From assembly GCA_016933415.1 (NCBI GenBank), contig JAFGAX010000068.1, positions 1 through 39,397 on the forward strand: a stretch of 39,397 nucleotides of DNA, read 5' to 3'. The position numbers and the translations under genes were made by a program. Position 1 is the first letter of the stretch; every line of letters starts with the position of its first letter. Of this stretch, positions 31,666-39,397 are shown in pieces. The DNA comes from a bacterium. Its GTDB lineage: Bacteria; Zhuqueibacterota; QNDG01; DTFT01. Below the pieces are notes generated by a model, which saw nothing but the letters and a program-made list of their open reading frames with translations, was not told the origin of the DNA and made no database searches.

Positions 31666-31822
31666 GGGCCGCCTGAAGCCGCGGGCGAGGAAGGCGTGAA
31701 AACCCGCCTTTTCCCGGAAAACCGTGCTGCATCGCCGCAAGCGAGGAGGTGATAGCGGAAGGACTGTGTGATCGGCGGGCCGTGAGCCCGATTTACGCGC
31801 ACCAACATCAAGGAGGTTCCAA

Positions 31823-34800
31823 ATGTGGGGTAAGAAGTCAGGAATGGCGGTTCTCGGGGTTTTCCTGCTCGCAGGTTCCCTGATCGCCGCGGAAACCGTA
31901 GTGCCGCTCGTTCCCTTCGACGGCTCCGCGGAAACCTTTCTCAACCGGCAGATCGCGGCGGACACGGTCGCCAACGGCGGACTGCAGCCCGACCGGGTGT
32001 ACGAGCTTCAGAGAGGCGCGATCTACCTGGCCAACGCCGTTTATACCGTCCCGAACGGGGACTGGCTGAAGATCCGGGCGGCGGAAGGAACCGGCGAGAA
32101 ACCCGTCGTGTACCTGTACGAAACCGGATCGGGTTCCTCGCCGACCCGTCCTCCCGGCACGTTCGCCACGCTGAACGGCGGCAGCTGCGAACTGAAGAAT
32201 TTCTGCATCGCTGGTTACTACGAACCGGAGCCCGATCGCATTGACGGGGTCCAGGGCGGCCTGTTCAACACCAATGCCGTGGGCAGCACGATCATCATGG
32301 ACGGCATGGTGTTCTCCAACATCAACGGCCAGCACATCCGAACGGGCAGCAACAGCGTCAAGGTGCAGGTGACCAACTGCATTTTTGCGAACATGGGATC
32401 CCTCTCCACGTCGAACCTCGGCGCGGGAAAGGGATTCGATCTTCGCGAGGCGTCATGCGATTCCTTTATCGTGGTCAACAACACGTTCGTGAACTACCAG
32501 GACCGGCCCATCCGGCACTACAATTTCAAGGATCCGGCCGCGGGCACGGGCCTCATCCAGTACGGCCTGGTCGATCACAACACGTTCGTCAACGGCATGA
32601 GCTACCACGGTCTGTTCTCGATGGGAAACGTGGGGCCTGAGATCACCATCACCAACAACCTGTTCGTCGACGCCTTCGCGCTCGGCGAGGATTCGACGGA
32701 CGCCTCCCGCGCCGCGGAATGGGCGAACACGGGAGAGGTCTACGCGAACGGCAACAACAAGATCACGTGGATCTTTTCGGCCCCGAACGACGTCACGAGC
32801 TGGACGGTGCTGAACAACTACTACGCGATCAGCGATTCCGGACAGGACTTCCTCGACGACTACGGCTTCCCGGAGGGCGACAAGCTGTCGGCCCACATCA
32901 CGGGCAAGATCGGCGGCAACGCCGCCTTCGCGTTCATGAAGGAAAATCTGGCCCTGGACAACATCCCCGGGCTGATGACCAACATGATGCGGTGGTATGA
33001 AACCCCCGCCGCGGAAGGCGGCGCCGGAAAGGCGAAGGATCAGACCAACTACGACCGCACGGTGCATGACTATGACCGCCGCGTGATCCAGTTCTACCGC
33101 GACACGCTCGACGCCTCCTATCCGGAAGCCTCCGCGGCCTACACGGGCGGCGAGGGCGGATTCCCGGTCGGTGACCTGAACTGGTTCCCGGCGAAGAAGG
33201 CGCAGTGGGAACAGGGCGTCGAACCGGCCGCCATCGTGGTGGACGGACAGAAAGACGCGTTTTTCGACGGCCTGGCCGGTCCGGACGACGGGTACCTGCA
33301 GCTGAAGTCCTACGCGTTCAACGACAACGGAACGCCCCCGAAGGGCGACGCCGACCTGTCCGCGAAAATCTGGACGGCCTGGGACAACACCTGGCTCTAT
33401 GTGTATCAGGAAGTCATGGACGACACGATCTCCTCGTCCAGCGCCAACACCTACAACAACGACGGCATCGAGATCAAGATCGATCCCGTCCCCGCGGACA
33501 GCACGGTCAACACCATCGTCAGCCTCGACCTGACCGCGCAGTACACGGAGGGCGTGGCCGGCAACACCAATTTCGGCACGACCATACCCGAGAGCGACAA
33601 GCAGTACGCGCGCCGGGTGTTCGACGGCGGATACGCGCTTGAAATGGCCGTGAAGTGGAGCGCCATCGTGAGCACGACCGGCTCCGAAACCGTCACGCCC
33701 ATGGTCGGCGGCGTGTTCGGACTCGCGTTCAACGTGCACGACAACGACAACATGACCGGCACGCGTGAATCGAGCGTGCAGTGGGCGGCGACCCTGACCG
33801 ACGCGGTGTGGAACCAGCCGAAGTACCTGGGCACGGTCGAGTTCCTGCCGGACAACAAGCTGAAGTACGTTCCGCAGAACGCCGTGGCCGCGCGGTCGAA
33901 CGCCGTTCCGTACGACGGCACCCCGTTCTACATGCGGATCGACGGCAAGAAGGATCCGTTCTACACCCTGCTGTCCGGACCGGACGAGGGCTACCTGCAG
34001 CTCCGCTATTACCACTGGAGCGACAACGGTGAACCCAGGGGCGGGGACAAGGACCTTTCCGCCAAGATCTGGACGGCGTGGGACGACAACTGGTTCTACC
34101 TGTACGAGGAAGTGAAAGACGATACGGTTTCGTCCCTGGGCACGACCAATGTCTGGGAGATGGACAATCTGGAGCTGAAAATCGATCCCCAGCCCACGGA
34201 CAGCACGGTCAATTCGGTTTGGGACACGCGCATGACCGCACTGGCCAAGACGGGCACGATCGCGGGCACGGACACCATGAACGCGGTTCCGGATTCGCTG
34301 AAGAAGTGGACCCGGGCCAAGGTGACCGGCGGGTACGTGATCGAACTGGCCCTGAACTGGGCGGCCATCAAGAGCGCCACGGGCAACGAGACCGTCTCGG
34401 TCGGCGAAGGCAACGTGTTCGGCATGGCTCTCTGCCAGCATGACAACGACAGCCACGGCCGTCAGGCCTCCATCGAATGGGCGGCGGAGCTGCTCGACGC
34501 GGTGTGGAACATGCCCAAGTACCACGGCACGGTCAAGTTCCTGGCCGATCACAAGCTCGAGTTCGACCCGACGAACGCCGTCACCGGACGGACCAACATT
34601 CTCCCCTATGACGGTTCCGATTTCAACCGCGAGGGGAGCGGCGTGGAAGAGCGTTCCACGGCGCCGAGGGCGTTCGCGTTGGAACAGAACTACCCGAACC
34701 CCTTCAACCCGACCACGACCATCTCCTACGCGGTTCCGAAGGCCTCCGACGTCCGCCTGACCGTGTATGACATGATGGGACGCGAGGTCGCGGTTCTGGC

Positions 34801-34930
34801 CGAAGGCCGCAAGTCGCCGGGCTTCTATTCCGTCGAATTCGACGGCAAGAATCTCGCCTCCGGCATCTACTTCTACAGGCTGAAGGCCGGTTCGACCGTT
34901 CTGAAGCAGAAAATGGTGATGCTCAAGTAG
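31823..34930 (+). CDS. Secreted beta-helix (pectate-lyase-like) protein with two CBM9-like modules and T9SS sorting domain
   Basis: 1035 residues; AAGGAGG precedes the ATG. Signal peptide ~1-22 (GMAVLGVFLLAGSLIAA). Residues ~25-440 look like a right-handed parallel beta-helix with rungs such as VQVTNCIFANMG, FIVVNNTFVNY, GLVDHNTFVNGMS and ITITNNLFVDAF. Residues ~465-695 and ~700-925 are two homologous CBM9-like sandwiches (shared DGYLQLKSYAFNDNGTPPKGD and EGYLQLRYYHWSDNGEPRGGD, WTAWD, DAVWN-PKYLGTV). The last ~85 residues are a type A sorting domain (EQNYPNPFNPTT, YDMMGREVAVLAEG, ASGIYFYRLK). The fold suggests a polysaccharide lyase or pectin-binding protein; no catalytic lyase residues could be assigned with certainty. 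It is exported by the type IX system to the surface or medium. It is the likely first-contact protein of the locus. Confidence 0.8.
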   Translation: MWGKKSGMAVLGVFLLAGSLIAAETVVPLVPFDGSAETFLNRQIAADTVANGGLQPDRVYELQRGAIYLANAVYTVPNGDWLKIRAAEGTGEKPVVYLYETGSGSSPTRPPGTFATLNGGSCELKNFCIAGYYEPEPDRIDGVQGGLFNTNAVGSTIIMDGMVFSNINGQHIRTGSNSVKVQVTNCIFANMGSLSTSNLGAGKGFDLREASCDSFIVVNNTFVNYQDRPIRHYNFKDPAAGTGLIQYGLVDHNTFVNGMSYHGLFSMGNVGPEITITNNLFVDAFALGEDSTDASRAAEWANTGEVYANGNNKITWIFSAPNDVTSWTVLNNYYAISDSGQDFLDDYGFPEGDKLSAHITGKIGGNAAFAFMKENLALDNIPGLMTNMMRWYETPAAEGGAGKAKDQTNYDRTVHDYDRRVIQFYRDTLDASYPEASAAYTGGEGGFPVGDLNWFPAKKAQWEQGVEPAAIVVDGQKDAFFDGLAGPDDGYLQLKSYAFNDNGTPPKGDADLSAKIWTAWDNTWLYVYQEVMDDTISSSSANTYNNDGIEIKIDPVPADSTVNTIVSLDLTAQYTEGVAGNTNFGTTIPESDKQYARRVFDGGYALEMAVKWSAIVSTTGSETVTPMVGGVFGLAFNVHDNDNMTGTRESSVQWAATLTDAVWNQPKYLGTVEFLPDNKLKYVPQNAVAARSNAVPYDGTPFYMRIDGKKDPFYTLLSGPDEGYLQLRYYHWSDNGEPRGGDKDLSAKIWTAWDDNWFYLYEEVKDDTVSSLGTTNVWEMDNLELKIDPQPTDSTVNSVWDTRMTALAKTGTIAGTDTMNAVPDSLKKWTRAKVTGGYVIELALNWAAIKSATGNETVSVGEGNVFGMALCQHDNDSHGRQASIEWAAELLDAVWNMPKYHGTVKFLADHKLEFDPTNAVTGRTNILPYDGSDFNREGSGVEERSTAPRAFALEQNYPNPFNPTTTISYAVPKASDVRLTVYDMMGREVAVLAEGRKSPGFYSVEFDGKNLASGIYFYRLKAGSTVLKQKMVMLK

Positions 34931-35026
34931 CGGGCATCGCCCGGGGAAAATCCGCGGGTCCGCCGCGAATTATGCGTGGGCCTGCGGGCGGTCCCCCTGT
35001 TGTGACCATGAACAGAGAAGACGCAG

Positions 35027-35059
35027 GGGAGGACGGGATTTCAACCGTCCCGTCCTCCC
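35027..35059 (+). terminator. Strong intergenic hairpin, possibly a terminator or processing site
   Basis: A perfect 12-bp stem GGGAGGACGGGA (35027-35038) and TCCCGTCCTCCC (35048-35059) with a 9-base loop, followed by TTCTTAAAAAA rather than a pure T-run. It lies between the beta-helix gene and the GH105 gene and may separate their expression or protect the upstream transcript. Confidence 0.5.
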
Positions 35060-35097
35060 TTCTTAAAAAAAACCAGAGGCCGGGGAGCTTTAGGCAT

Positions 35098-36327
35098 ATG
35101 ACACCGAGACACCGAAGTTGCAGGCTGAACACAGCGGGCTTCGCCCTTGCGGCAGCGGCAGTCGCGTGCGCGGCTGTTCTGACCGCGTGCCGGGCTTCCA
35201 ATCCGGTGCCGGAAACGCTCCCGTGGTCCGTCCGCATGACGGAATCGGTTCTTCGCCGTTCGCCCGATCCGGCCCATCTGGAATCGCCGAAAAAACCCTA
35301 CTGGGAGTACACCTACGGACTGGTGCTGAAAGCCGTTCTGGAAACGTGGACCGTCACGGGCGAAGACCGGTATTTCGAATATGTGCGTCGTTATTACGAT
35401 TCATTCATCGGTGACGACGGTTCAATCCGGACCTACCGGATCGATGAGTACAACATCGACCGCATCAATCCGGGGAAACCCCTCTTCCGGTTGTACGGTG
35501 AAACCGGGGATGAAAAATTCCGCATGGCCCTCGACACGCTCCGTTCGCAGATGGCCTCCCATCCGCGCACCTCGGCCGGCGGATTCTGGCACAAGAAAAA
35601 ATACCCGCATCAGATGTGGCTGGACGGCATTTACATGGCCTCTCCCTTTCTGGCCCAGTACGGGGCGGAGTTCGACGAGCCCGGGCTGTTCGACGAGGCC
35701 GCGGAACAAGTGTTGCTGATGGAAAAAGTCAGCCGCGAGGAGAAAACCGGGCTGTTGTACCACGGATGGGATGAAAGCCGGAAACAGAAATGGGCGGATC
35801 CGAACACCGGACTGTCCTCCCAATTCTGGGGCCGGAGCATGGGCTGGTATGCCATGGCCGTGGTGGACGTCCTGGATTTTCTGCCGGTCGATCATCCGAA
35901 ACGGCCGGAACTGACCGCCCTGTTCACGCGTCTGGCCACGGCCATCGCCAACGTCCAGGATCCGGAAACCGGGCTGTGGTACCAGGTGCTGGACCAGGGG
36001 ACCCGGAAGGGTAATTATCCTGAATCGTCGGCCTCCTGCATGTTCGTCTACGCCCTGGCGAAAGGCGCACGGACCGGGCTTCTGCATCCCGCGTACCGGC
36101 ACATTGCGGAAAAGGGATACCAGGGAATACTGGAACGCTTCATCCGGACGGACCGGAGAGGCTGGGTCAACATCGATTCCGCATGCGCCGTCGCAGGACT
36201 GGGAGGCGATCCCTACCGTGACGGTTCCTATGAATATTACATCGGCGAAAAAATCCGTTCCAATGACCCGAAGGCCGTGGGGCCCTTCATCCTGGCGAGC
36301 CTTGAGATGGAGAATACCGTCCGATGA
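35098..36327 (+). CDS. GH105 unsaturated galacturonyl/rhamnogalacturonyl hydrolase, lipoprotein
   Basis: 409 residues from ATG 35098 (GGGGAG eleven bases upstream); a longer in-frame start at 34972 would place 42 unlikely residues before the signal. The signal peptide ends at C31 in VLTAC-R, a lipobox. The (alpha/alpha)6 domain has the GH105/GH88 signature HQMWLDGIYMASPFLAQYG with D176 as the proposed acid/base, FWGRSMGWYAMAVVDVLDFLP, YPESSASCMFVYAL and a closing DGSYEYYIGEKIRSNDPKAVGPFILA, typical of YteR-like proteins. It removes the unsaturated uronate from lyase-produced oligosaccharides by hydration of the double bond, feeding KduI. Location is predicted to be membrane-attached, facing the periplasm. 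It overlaps the GH28 gene by four bases (ATGA). Confidence 0.95.
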   Translation: MTPRHRSCRLNTAGFALAAAAVACAAVLTACRASNPVPETLPWSVRMTESVLRRSPDPAHLESPKKPYWEYTYGLVLKAVLETWTVTGEDRYFEYVRRYYDSFIGDDGSIRTYRIDEYNIDRINPGKPLFRLYGETGDEKFRMALDTLRSQMASHPRTSAGGFWHKKKYPHQMWLDGIYMASPFLAQYGAEFDEPGLFDEAAEQVLLMEKVSREEKTGLLYHGWDESRKQKWADPNTGLSSQFWGRSMGWYAMAVVDVLDFLPVDHPKRPELTALFTRLATAIANVQDPETGLWYQVLDQGTRKGNYPESSASCMFVYALAKGARTGLLHPAYRHIAEKGYQGILERFIRTDRRGWVNIDSACAVAGLGGDPYRDGSYEYYIGEKIRSNDPKAVGPFILASLEMENTVR

Positions 36328-37787
36328 TCAGTCTGTTGCGGCATCGCGCGTCCGCCGCGGGCAAGGCCCGTCTGCGGCATTCCCACGCCGGCCGGATGGC
36401 ATTGGGCTTTTCGGCCCTACCCGCCGCACTTCTGATCCTTGCCGCCTGCCGGACCGCGACCCTTCCCGGACCCGCGGAAAACGGATGGGGGCAGGTGCCG
36501 GCCATTCTGTCGCAGATACGGCCGCCCGTTTTCCCGGATCAGGATTTTGACGTCACCGCGTTCGGAGCGGCCGGAGACGGCCGGACGCAGTCCGGCGGGG
36601 CCATCACCGCGGCGATCGAAGCCTGTGCAGGCGCGGGCGGGGGCCGGGTCACGGTGCCGGAGGGCGTTTTTCTGACCGGCCCCCTGGTTCTGAGGAGCCG
36701 GGTCAATCTGCACCTGCAGAAGGGCGCGGTTCTGCTCTTCAGCCGGATTCCGGAGGACTATCTTCCGGCCGTGTTCACGCGCTTCGAAGGCGTCGAATGC
36801 ATGAATTACAAGCCGTTTCTGTATGCCGTTGATGCGGAGGACGTGGCTGTCACCGGCCCGGGTGTTCTGGACGGCCAGGCGGATTCCACGGTTTGGTGGT
36901 TCTGGTCCGGAGGCCGGGACGACGGCTGGCGCGAGGGCCTGCCTTCCCAGGCGCGGGACCGGGCCGAACTGCTGGCCATGGGCGAGGCCGGCGTGCCGGT
37001 CGCGGAACGGGTGTTCGGCGGCGGGCATTACATTCGCCCCAATTTCGTGCAGTTCATCCGCTGCCGGAACGTGCTGATCGAGGGCGTCACCGTGAAACGG
37101 TCGCCGATGTGGTGCCTCCACCCGGTGCTGTGCGAAAACGTGATCGTCCGCGGCGTGACCGTCGTGAGCCACGGCCCCAACAACGACGGGTGCAATCCCG
37201 AAAGCTGTAAAAACGTCCTCATCGAGGGATGCACTTTCGACACGGGCGATGACTGCATCGCGATCAAATCGGGCCGGAACGGGGACGGCCGCCGCATCAA
37301 CGTTGCGAGCGAGAACATCGTGGTCCGAGACTGCGTGATGCGCGACGGGCACGGCGGCGTGGTGATCGGGAGCGAAATTTCCGGCAGCTGCCGGAACGTG
37401 TTCGTCGAACGGTGCCGCATGGACAGCCCGAATCTCGACCGCGCCCTCCGCATCAAGACCAATTCGGTGCGGGGCGGCGTCATCGAGCACGTGCGCATGC
37501 GGGATGTCGAAGTGGGCGAGGTCAGCGACGCGGTGATCTGGGTGTATTTTCATTACGAAGAGGGCGACGCGGGGCCGCACACGCCGGTGGTCCGCGACAT
37601 CGACGTCCGCCGCGTGTCCAGCCGGAAAAGCAATTACGCCCTTCTGCTGGAAGGGTACGAACGGTCGCCCGTGTCCGATGTCCGAATCCAGGACTGCGAT
37701 TTCGACGGCGTGCAGAGCGGCAACCGACTGTCGCACGTTTCGGGCCTGGAGCTCGTCGGCGTGACCATCAACGGAAAAAAGCAATGA
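36324..37787 (+). CDS. GH28 polygalacturonase, lipoprotein
   Basis: 487 residues. The start overlaps the GH105 stop as ATGA. A lipobox LILAAC-R at C42 follows a long basic lead; ATG 36396 (residue 25) would give a more usual signal length, so the start is uncertain. The right-handed beta-helix carries all GH28 catalytic markers: N287-D288 in GPNNDGCNPE, D309-D310 in GDDCIAIKSG, H343 in DGHGGVVIGSE, and R376-I-K378. The N-terminal part has VTAFGAAGDGRTQSGGAITAAIEAC, common to the exo-acting bacterial group. It hydrolyses alpha-1,4 bonds of polygalacturonate or rhamnogalacturonan ends. Its coupling to GH105 indicates the same pectic oligosaccharide route. Confidence 0.95.
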   Translation: MISLLRHRASAAGKARLRHSHAGRMALGFSALPAALLILAACRTATLPGPAENGWGQVPAILSQIRPPVFPDQDFDVTAFGAAGDGRTQSGGAITAAIEACAGAGGGRVTVPEGVFLTGPLVLRSRVNLHLQKGAVLLFSRIPEDYLPAVFTRFEGVECMNYKPFLYAVDAEDVAVTGPGVLDGQADSTVWWFWSGGRDDGWREGLPSQARDRAELLAMGEAGVPVAERVFGGGHYIRPNFVQFIRCRNVLIEGVTVKRSPMWCLHPVLCENVIVRGVTVVSHGPNNDGCNPESCKNVLIEGCTFDTGDDCIAIKSGRNGDGRRINVASENIVVRDCVMRDGHGGVVIGSEISGSCRNVFVERCRMDSPNLDRALRIKTNSVRGGVIEHVRMRDVEVGEVSDAVIWVYFHYEEGDAGPHTPVVRDIDVRRVSSRKSNYALLLEGYERSPVSDVRIQDCDFDGVQSGNRLSHVSGLELVGVTINGKKQ

Positions 37788-37863
37788 CCGGAAACCCGGC
37801 CGCGCGGCCCGACGGCATTCCGGACGGGCCGGTTCCGCCGGAAAATTCCCAAAACGGAAACCA

Positions 37864-39306
37864 TTGATTTCCTCTCCCAATCTTCTTTCCTCTGAACGCT
37901 CCGGGTCGGTTCGATCGCCATTCGAACCGGCCCGGAGTCGTGTCCGGGACCGCGCGAACCGGTGCGGACTCGATGCGGCGGCGCGTCGTCCGCGGTCTGG
38001 ACGTATCCGCGGAATCGTGTGGCTGGCGTTTTTATCGGCTTTCGCCGGGTCCGCGGCCGCGGTCGGTTCCTCCGGAATCCATCCGGAGACTTCGGGGCCT
38101 GCGGACCTGGTCGTGGACTCAGGCGGAGCGGGCGATTTCCGGACCATCACGGCCGCGCTGGAGGCGCTTCCCATGTTTTCCTACGGCAGGGTGAACATTT
38201 TCATCAGAAACGGCGTGTATCAGGAATGCATCCGCATCGACCGGAATTACGTTACGTTGCGCGGTGAAAGTAGGGACGGCGTCATCATCCGGTCCAACCG
38301 GCCCAGGCCGGCCTGGGAAGCGGCCCGGGACTGGATCGGACCCGCGGTTGTGAACATTCACGGGGATGACGTGATTCTCGACCGGCTCACGGTCGAGAAC
38401 AGCCAGCCGGACACGTCCGTGCACGCATTTGCCGTGCTGGGAACCGGGACGAAGACGATTCTGACCGATTGCCGCCTGCTGAGCCGCGGCGGGGACACGG
38501 TGGCGCTCTGGGACTATCGGGGCGGGATGTATTACCACGCCCGGTGCGAATTCCGGGGCGCAGTGGACATGGTCTGCCCCAGGGGGTGGTGCTTCATCCG
38601 CGATTCCCGTTTTTTCGAAGTGAAGCGGACGGCCGCGGTCTGGCACGCGGGATCATGGAATCCGGACCAGAAGCTCGTGATCCGCGATTCAGAATTCGAC
38701 GGGGTTCCCGGTTTTTACCTGGGCCGTCGGCATTACGACGCCCAGTTTTTCCTGATCGGATGCCGTTTTACTGTAAACCTGGCCGACCGGCCTGTGTACC
38801 GGGTTGTGTACGAGGATCCCGCCAGAAACAATCCGGATGATTACGGGGACCGGACTTTTTTCCACGGATGCCGCAAGGATGGCGCTCCTCTCGACTGGAT
38901 GAGAGACAATCTCGGCCTCGCGGCAGGCGGACCCAGGCCCGAAGACATCACGCCGGCATGGACGTTCGGCGGACGCTGGAACCCCGAATCCGTCCTTCCG
39001 GTTGAGGTGACGTCCGCGTCCGTTTCCGGTGATTCCCTGATTTTGACGTTCGACGATCGCATGACGGTGCGGGGCAGGCCCGTGCTCCGGAACCGCGCTG
39101 GAGACCGTTTCGGAATTGTCGTCCAGCGGTACAATGATGTCGACCGGCTGACTTTCCGTTCGGATTCCGGGGTAGGGCTCAAAGACGCGTCCGGAGTATG
39201 GACGGTGGAGAACGGCTCATTGATCGGTTCCACGGCAACGGTGCGGGAACGGTCCGTCGGGAAGTTGTTCCGGATTCCGACGTCTCCGCAGCCCGCGGCC
39301 CCGTAG
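37864..39306 (+). CDS. Divergent CE8 pectinesterase-like protein
   Basis: 480 residues if it begins at the TTG 37864; an in-frame GTG at 38017 starting MWLAFLSAFAGSAAA would give a standard signal peptide, so the start is open. The parallel beta-helix resembles CE8: DFRTITAALEALP, IRNGVYQECIRIDRNYVTLRGES, then GGDTVALWDYRGGMYYHARCEF, GAVDMVCPRGWCFI and YLGRRHYDAQF. By alignment D211, D235 and R288 match the catalytic Asp, Asp and Arg, but the oxyanion Gln of QDT is Gly, VDFIFG is VDMVCP and LGRPW is LGRRH. The last ~90 residues form an Ig-like domain. Pectinesterases remove methyl esters from homogalacturonan; here activity could be on another ester. The gene ends inside a REP-type repeat. 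Confidence 0.82.
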   Translation: MISSPNLLSSERSGSVRSPFEPARSRVRDRANRCGLDAAARRPRSGRIRGIVWLAFLSAFAGSAAAVGSSGIHPETSGPADLVVDSGGAGDFRTITAALEALPMFSYGRVNIFIRNGVYQECIRIDRNYVTLRGESRDGVIIRSNRPRPAWEAARDWIGPAVVNIHGDDVILDRLTVENSQPDTSVHAFAVLGTGTKTILTDCRLLSRGGDTVALWDYRGGMYYHARCEFRGAVDMVCPRGWCFIRDSRFFEVKRTAAVWHAGSWNPDQKLVIRDSEFDGVPGFYLGRRHYDAQFFLIGCRFTVNLADRPVYRVVYEDPARNNPDDYGDRTFFHGCRKDGAPLDWMRDNLGLAAGGPRPEDITPAWTFGGRWNPESVLPVEVTSASVSGDSLILTFDDRMTVRGRPVLRNRAGDRFGIVVQRYNDVDRLTFRSDSGVGLKDASGVWTVENGSLIGSTATVRERSVGKLFRIPTSPQPAAP

Positions 39307-39342
39307 CCCGCGACTCCGTAGCCCACGACTTCAGTCGTGGGG
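39291..39342. repeat. 15-base repeat units and REP-like hairpin at the 3' end of the CE8 gene
   Basis: Units GCCCGCGGCCCCGTA (39291-39305), GCCCGCGACTCCGTA (39306-39320), then GCCCACGACTTCAGTCGTGGG forming a hairpin (39321-39341). The CE8 stop codon TAG spans the unit boundary (39304-39306). A further partial unit GCCCATGACTC closes the window (39387-39397). The framework matches the complement of the 14771-14891 array. Confidence 0.88.
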
Positions 39343-39397
39343 AAGAAGGTAACGGAGTGACGGGGTATCGGAGAAACGGAGAAACAGCCCATGACTC

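Noticed and set aside
28978-31974. 998-codon open frame on the minus strand opposite the TonB receptor
   Set aside because: It is the antisense shadow of a clearly recognised gene in GC-rich DNA; its translation has no domain, signal or ribosome site. The same reasoning removes long antisense frames at 865-2637, 3219-4775, 6019-7389, 7983-9782, 32453-34552 and 36417-38174.

Overview
The window is GC-rich bacterial chromosomal DNA with long antisense open frames typical of high-GC coding sequence. Two secreted proteins end in type A sorting domains of the type IX secretion system (motif NYPNPFNPTT), and there is a large TonB-dependent receptor with a carboxypeptidase-regulatory-like N-terminal domain. 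Together these point to a Gram-negative member of the Fibrobacteres-Chlorobi-Bacteroidetes (FCB) superphylum. No SusD homologue is present and the NPFNPTT style of sorting domain is common outside Bacteroidota proper, so a lineage such as Ignavibacteriota, KSB1, Latescibacterota or a relative is possible. That placement is inference; there is no rRNA or other phylogenetic marker here. No tRNA, CRISPR array, transposase or prophage gene was seen.

Layout. 1-2913 (+): tail of a secreted CBM9-like/T9SS protein, a strong terminator, then a secreted GH9 glycosidase. 2914-3257: an intergenic stretch full of 7-base-period repeats. 3258-4955 (+): a CPA2/Kef-type antiporter. 5194-9958 (+): a four-gene cluster of SGNH-hydrolase/TPR membrane protein, NodU/CmcH-type carbamoyltransferase, SxtJ-like membrane protein and a 52-residue DUF5989 (SxtK-like) protein, closed by a bidirectional terminator. 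10097-12099 (-): prenyl diphosphate synthase and type 2 IPP isomerase. 12502-20431 (-): an eight-gene run of Yip1-like membrane protein, TolC-type channel, MacA-type adaptor, ABC ATPase, two MacB/FtsX-type permeases, a STAS anti-anti-sigma-type protein and a pentapeptide-repeat protein, ending at a terminator. 20549-24615 (-): tRNA nucleotidyltransferase/poly(A) polymerase family protein, tandem-thioredoxin lipoprotein, MFS transporter.

25204-39306 is a pectin-utilisation region. The cytoplasmic pair kduI-kduD converts the 4-deoxy-5-keto-uronate from unsaturated galacturonate towards 2-keto-3-deoxygluconate. A ToxR/CadC-like membrane-bound regulator is convergent with kduD and divergent from the TonB-dependent receptor. 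Downstream of the receptor lie a secreted beta-helix protein with two CBM9-like modules and a T9SS tail, a GH105 unsaturated galacturonyl hydrolase, a GH28 polygalacturonase and a divergent CE8 pectin-esterase-like protein. The expected flow is extracellular demethylation and cutting, import through the receptor, periplasmic GH105 cleavage, then KduI/KduD. Kinase and aldolase for the last steps are outside the window.

The most interesting items are the SGNH-carbamoyltransferase-SxtJ-SxtK-like cluster, whose acceptor is unknown; the membrane regulator facing a triple 10-base direct repeat; and two dispersed intergenic repeat families: 7-base-period arrays of the form NNNGAAC, and a 15-base unit related to hairpins of the CCCACGRCT-TCA-AGYCGTGGG kind.
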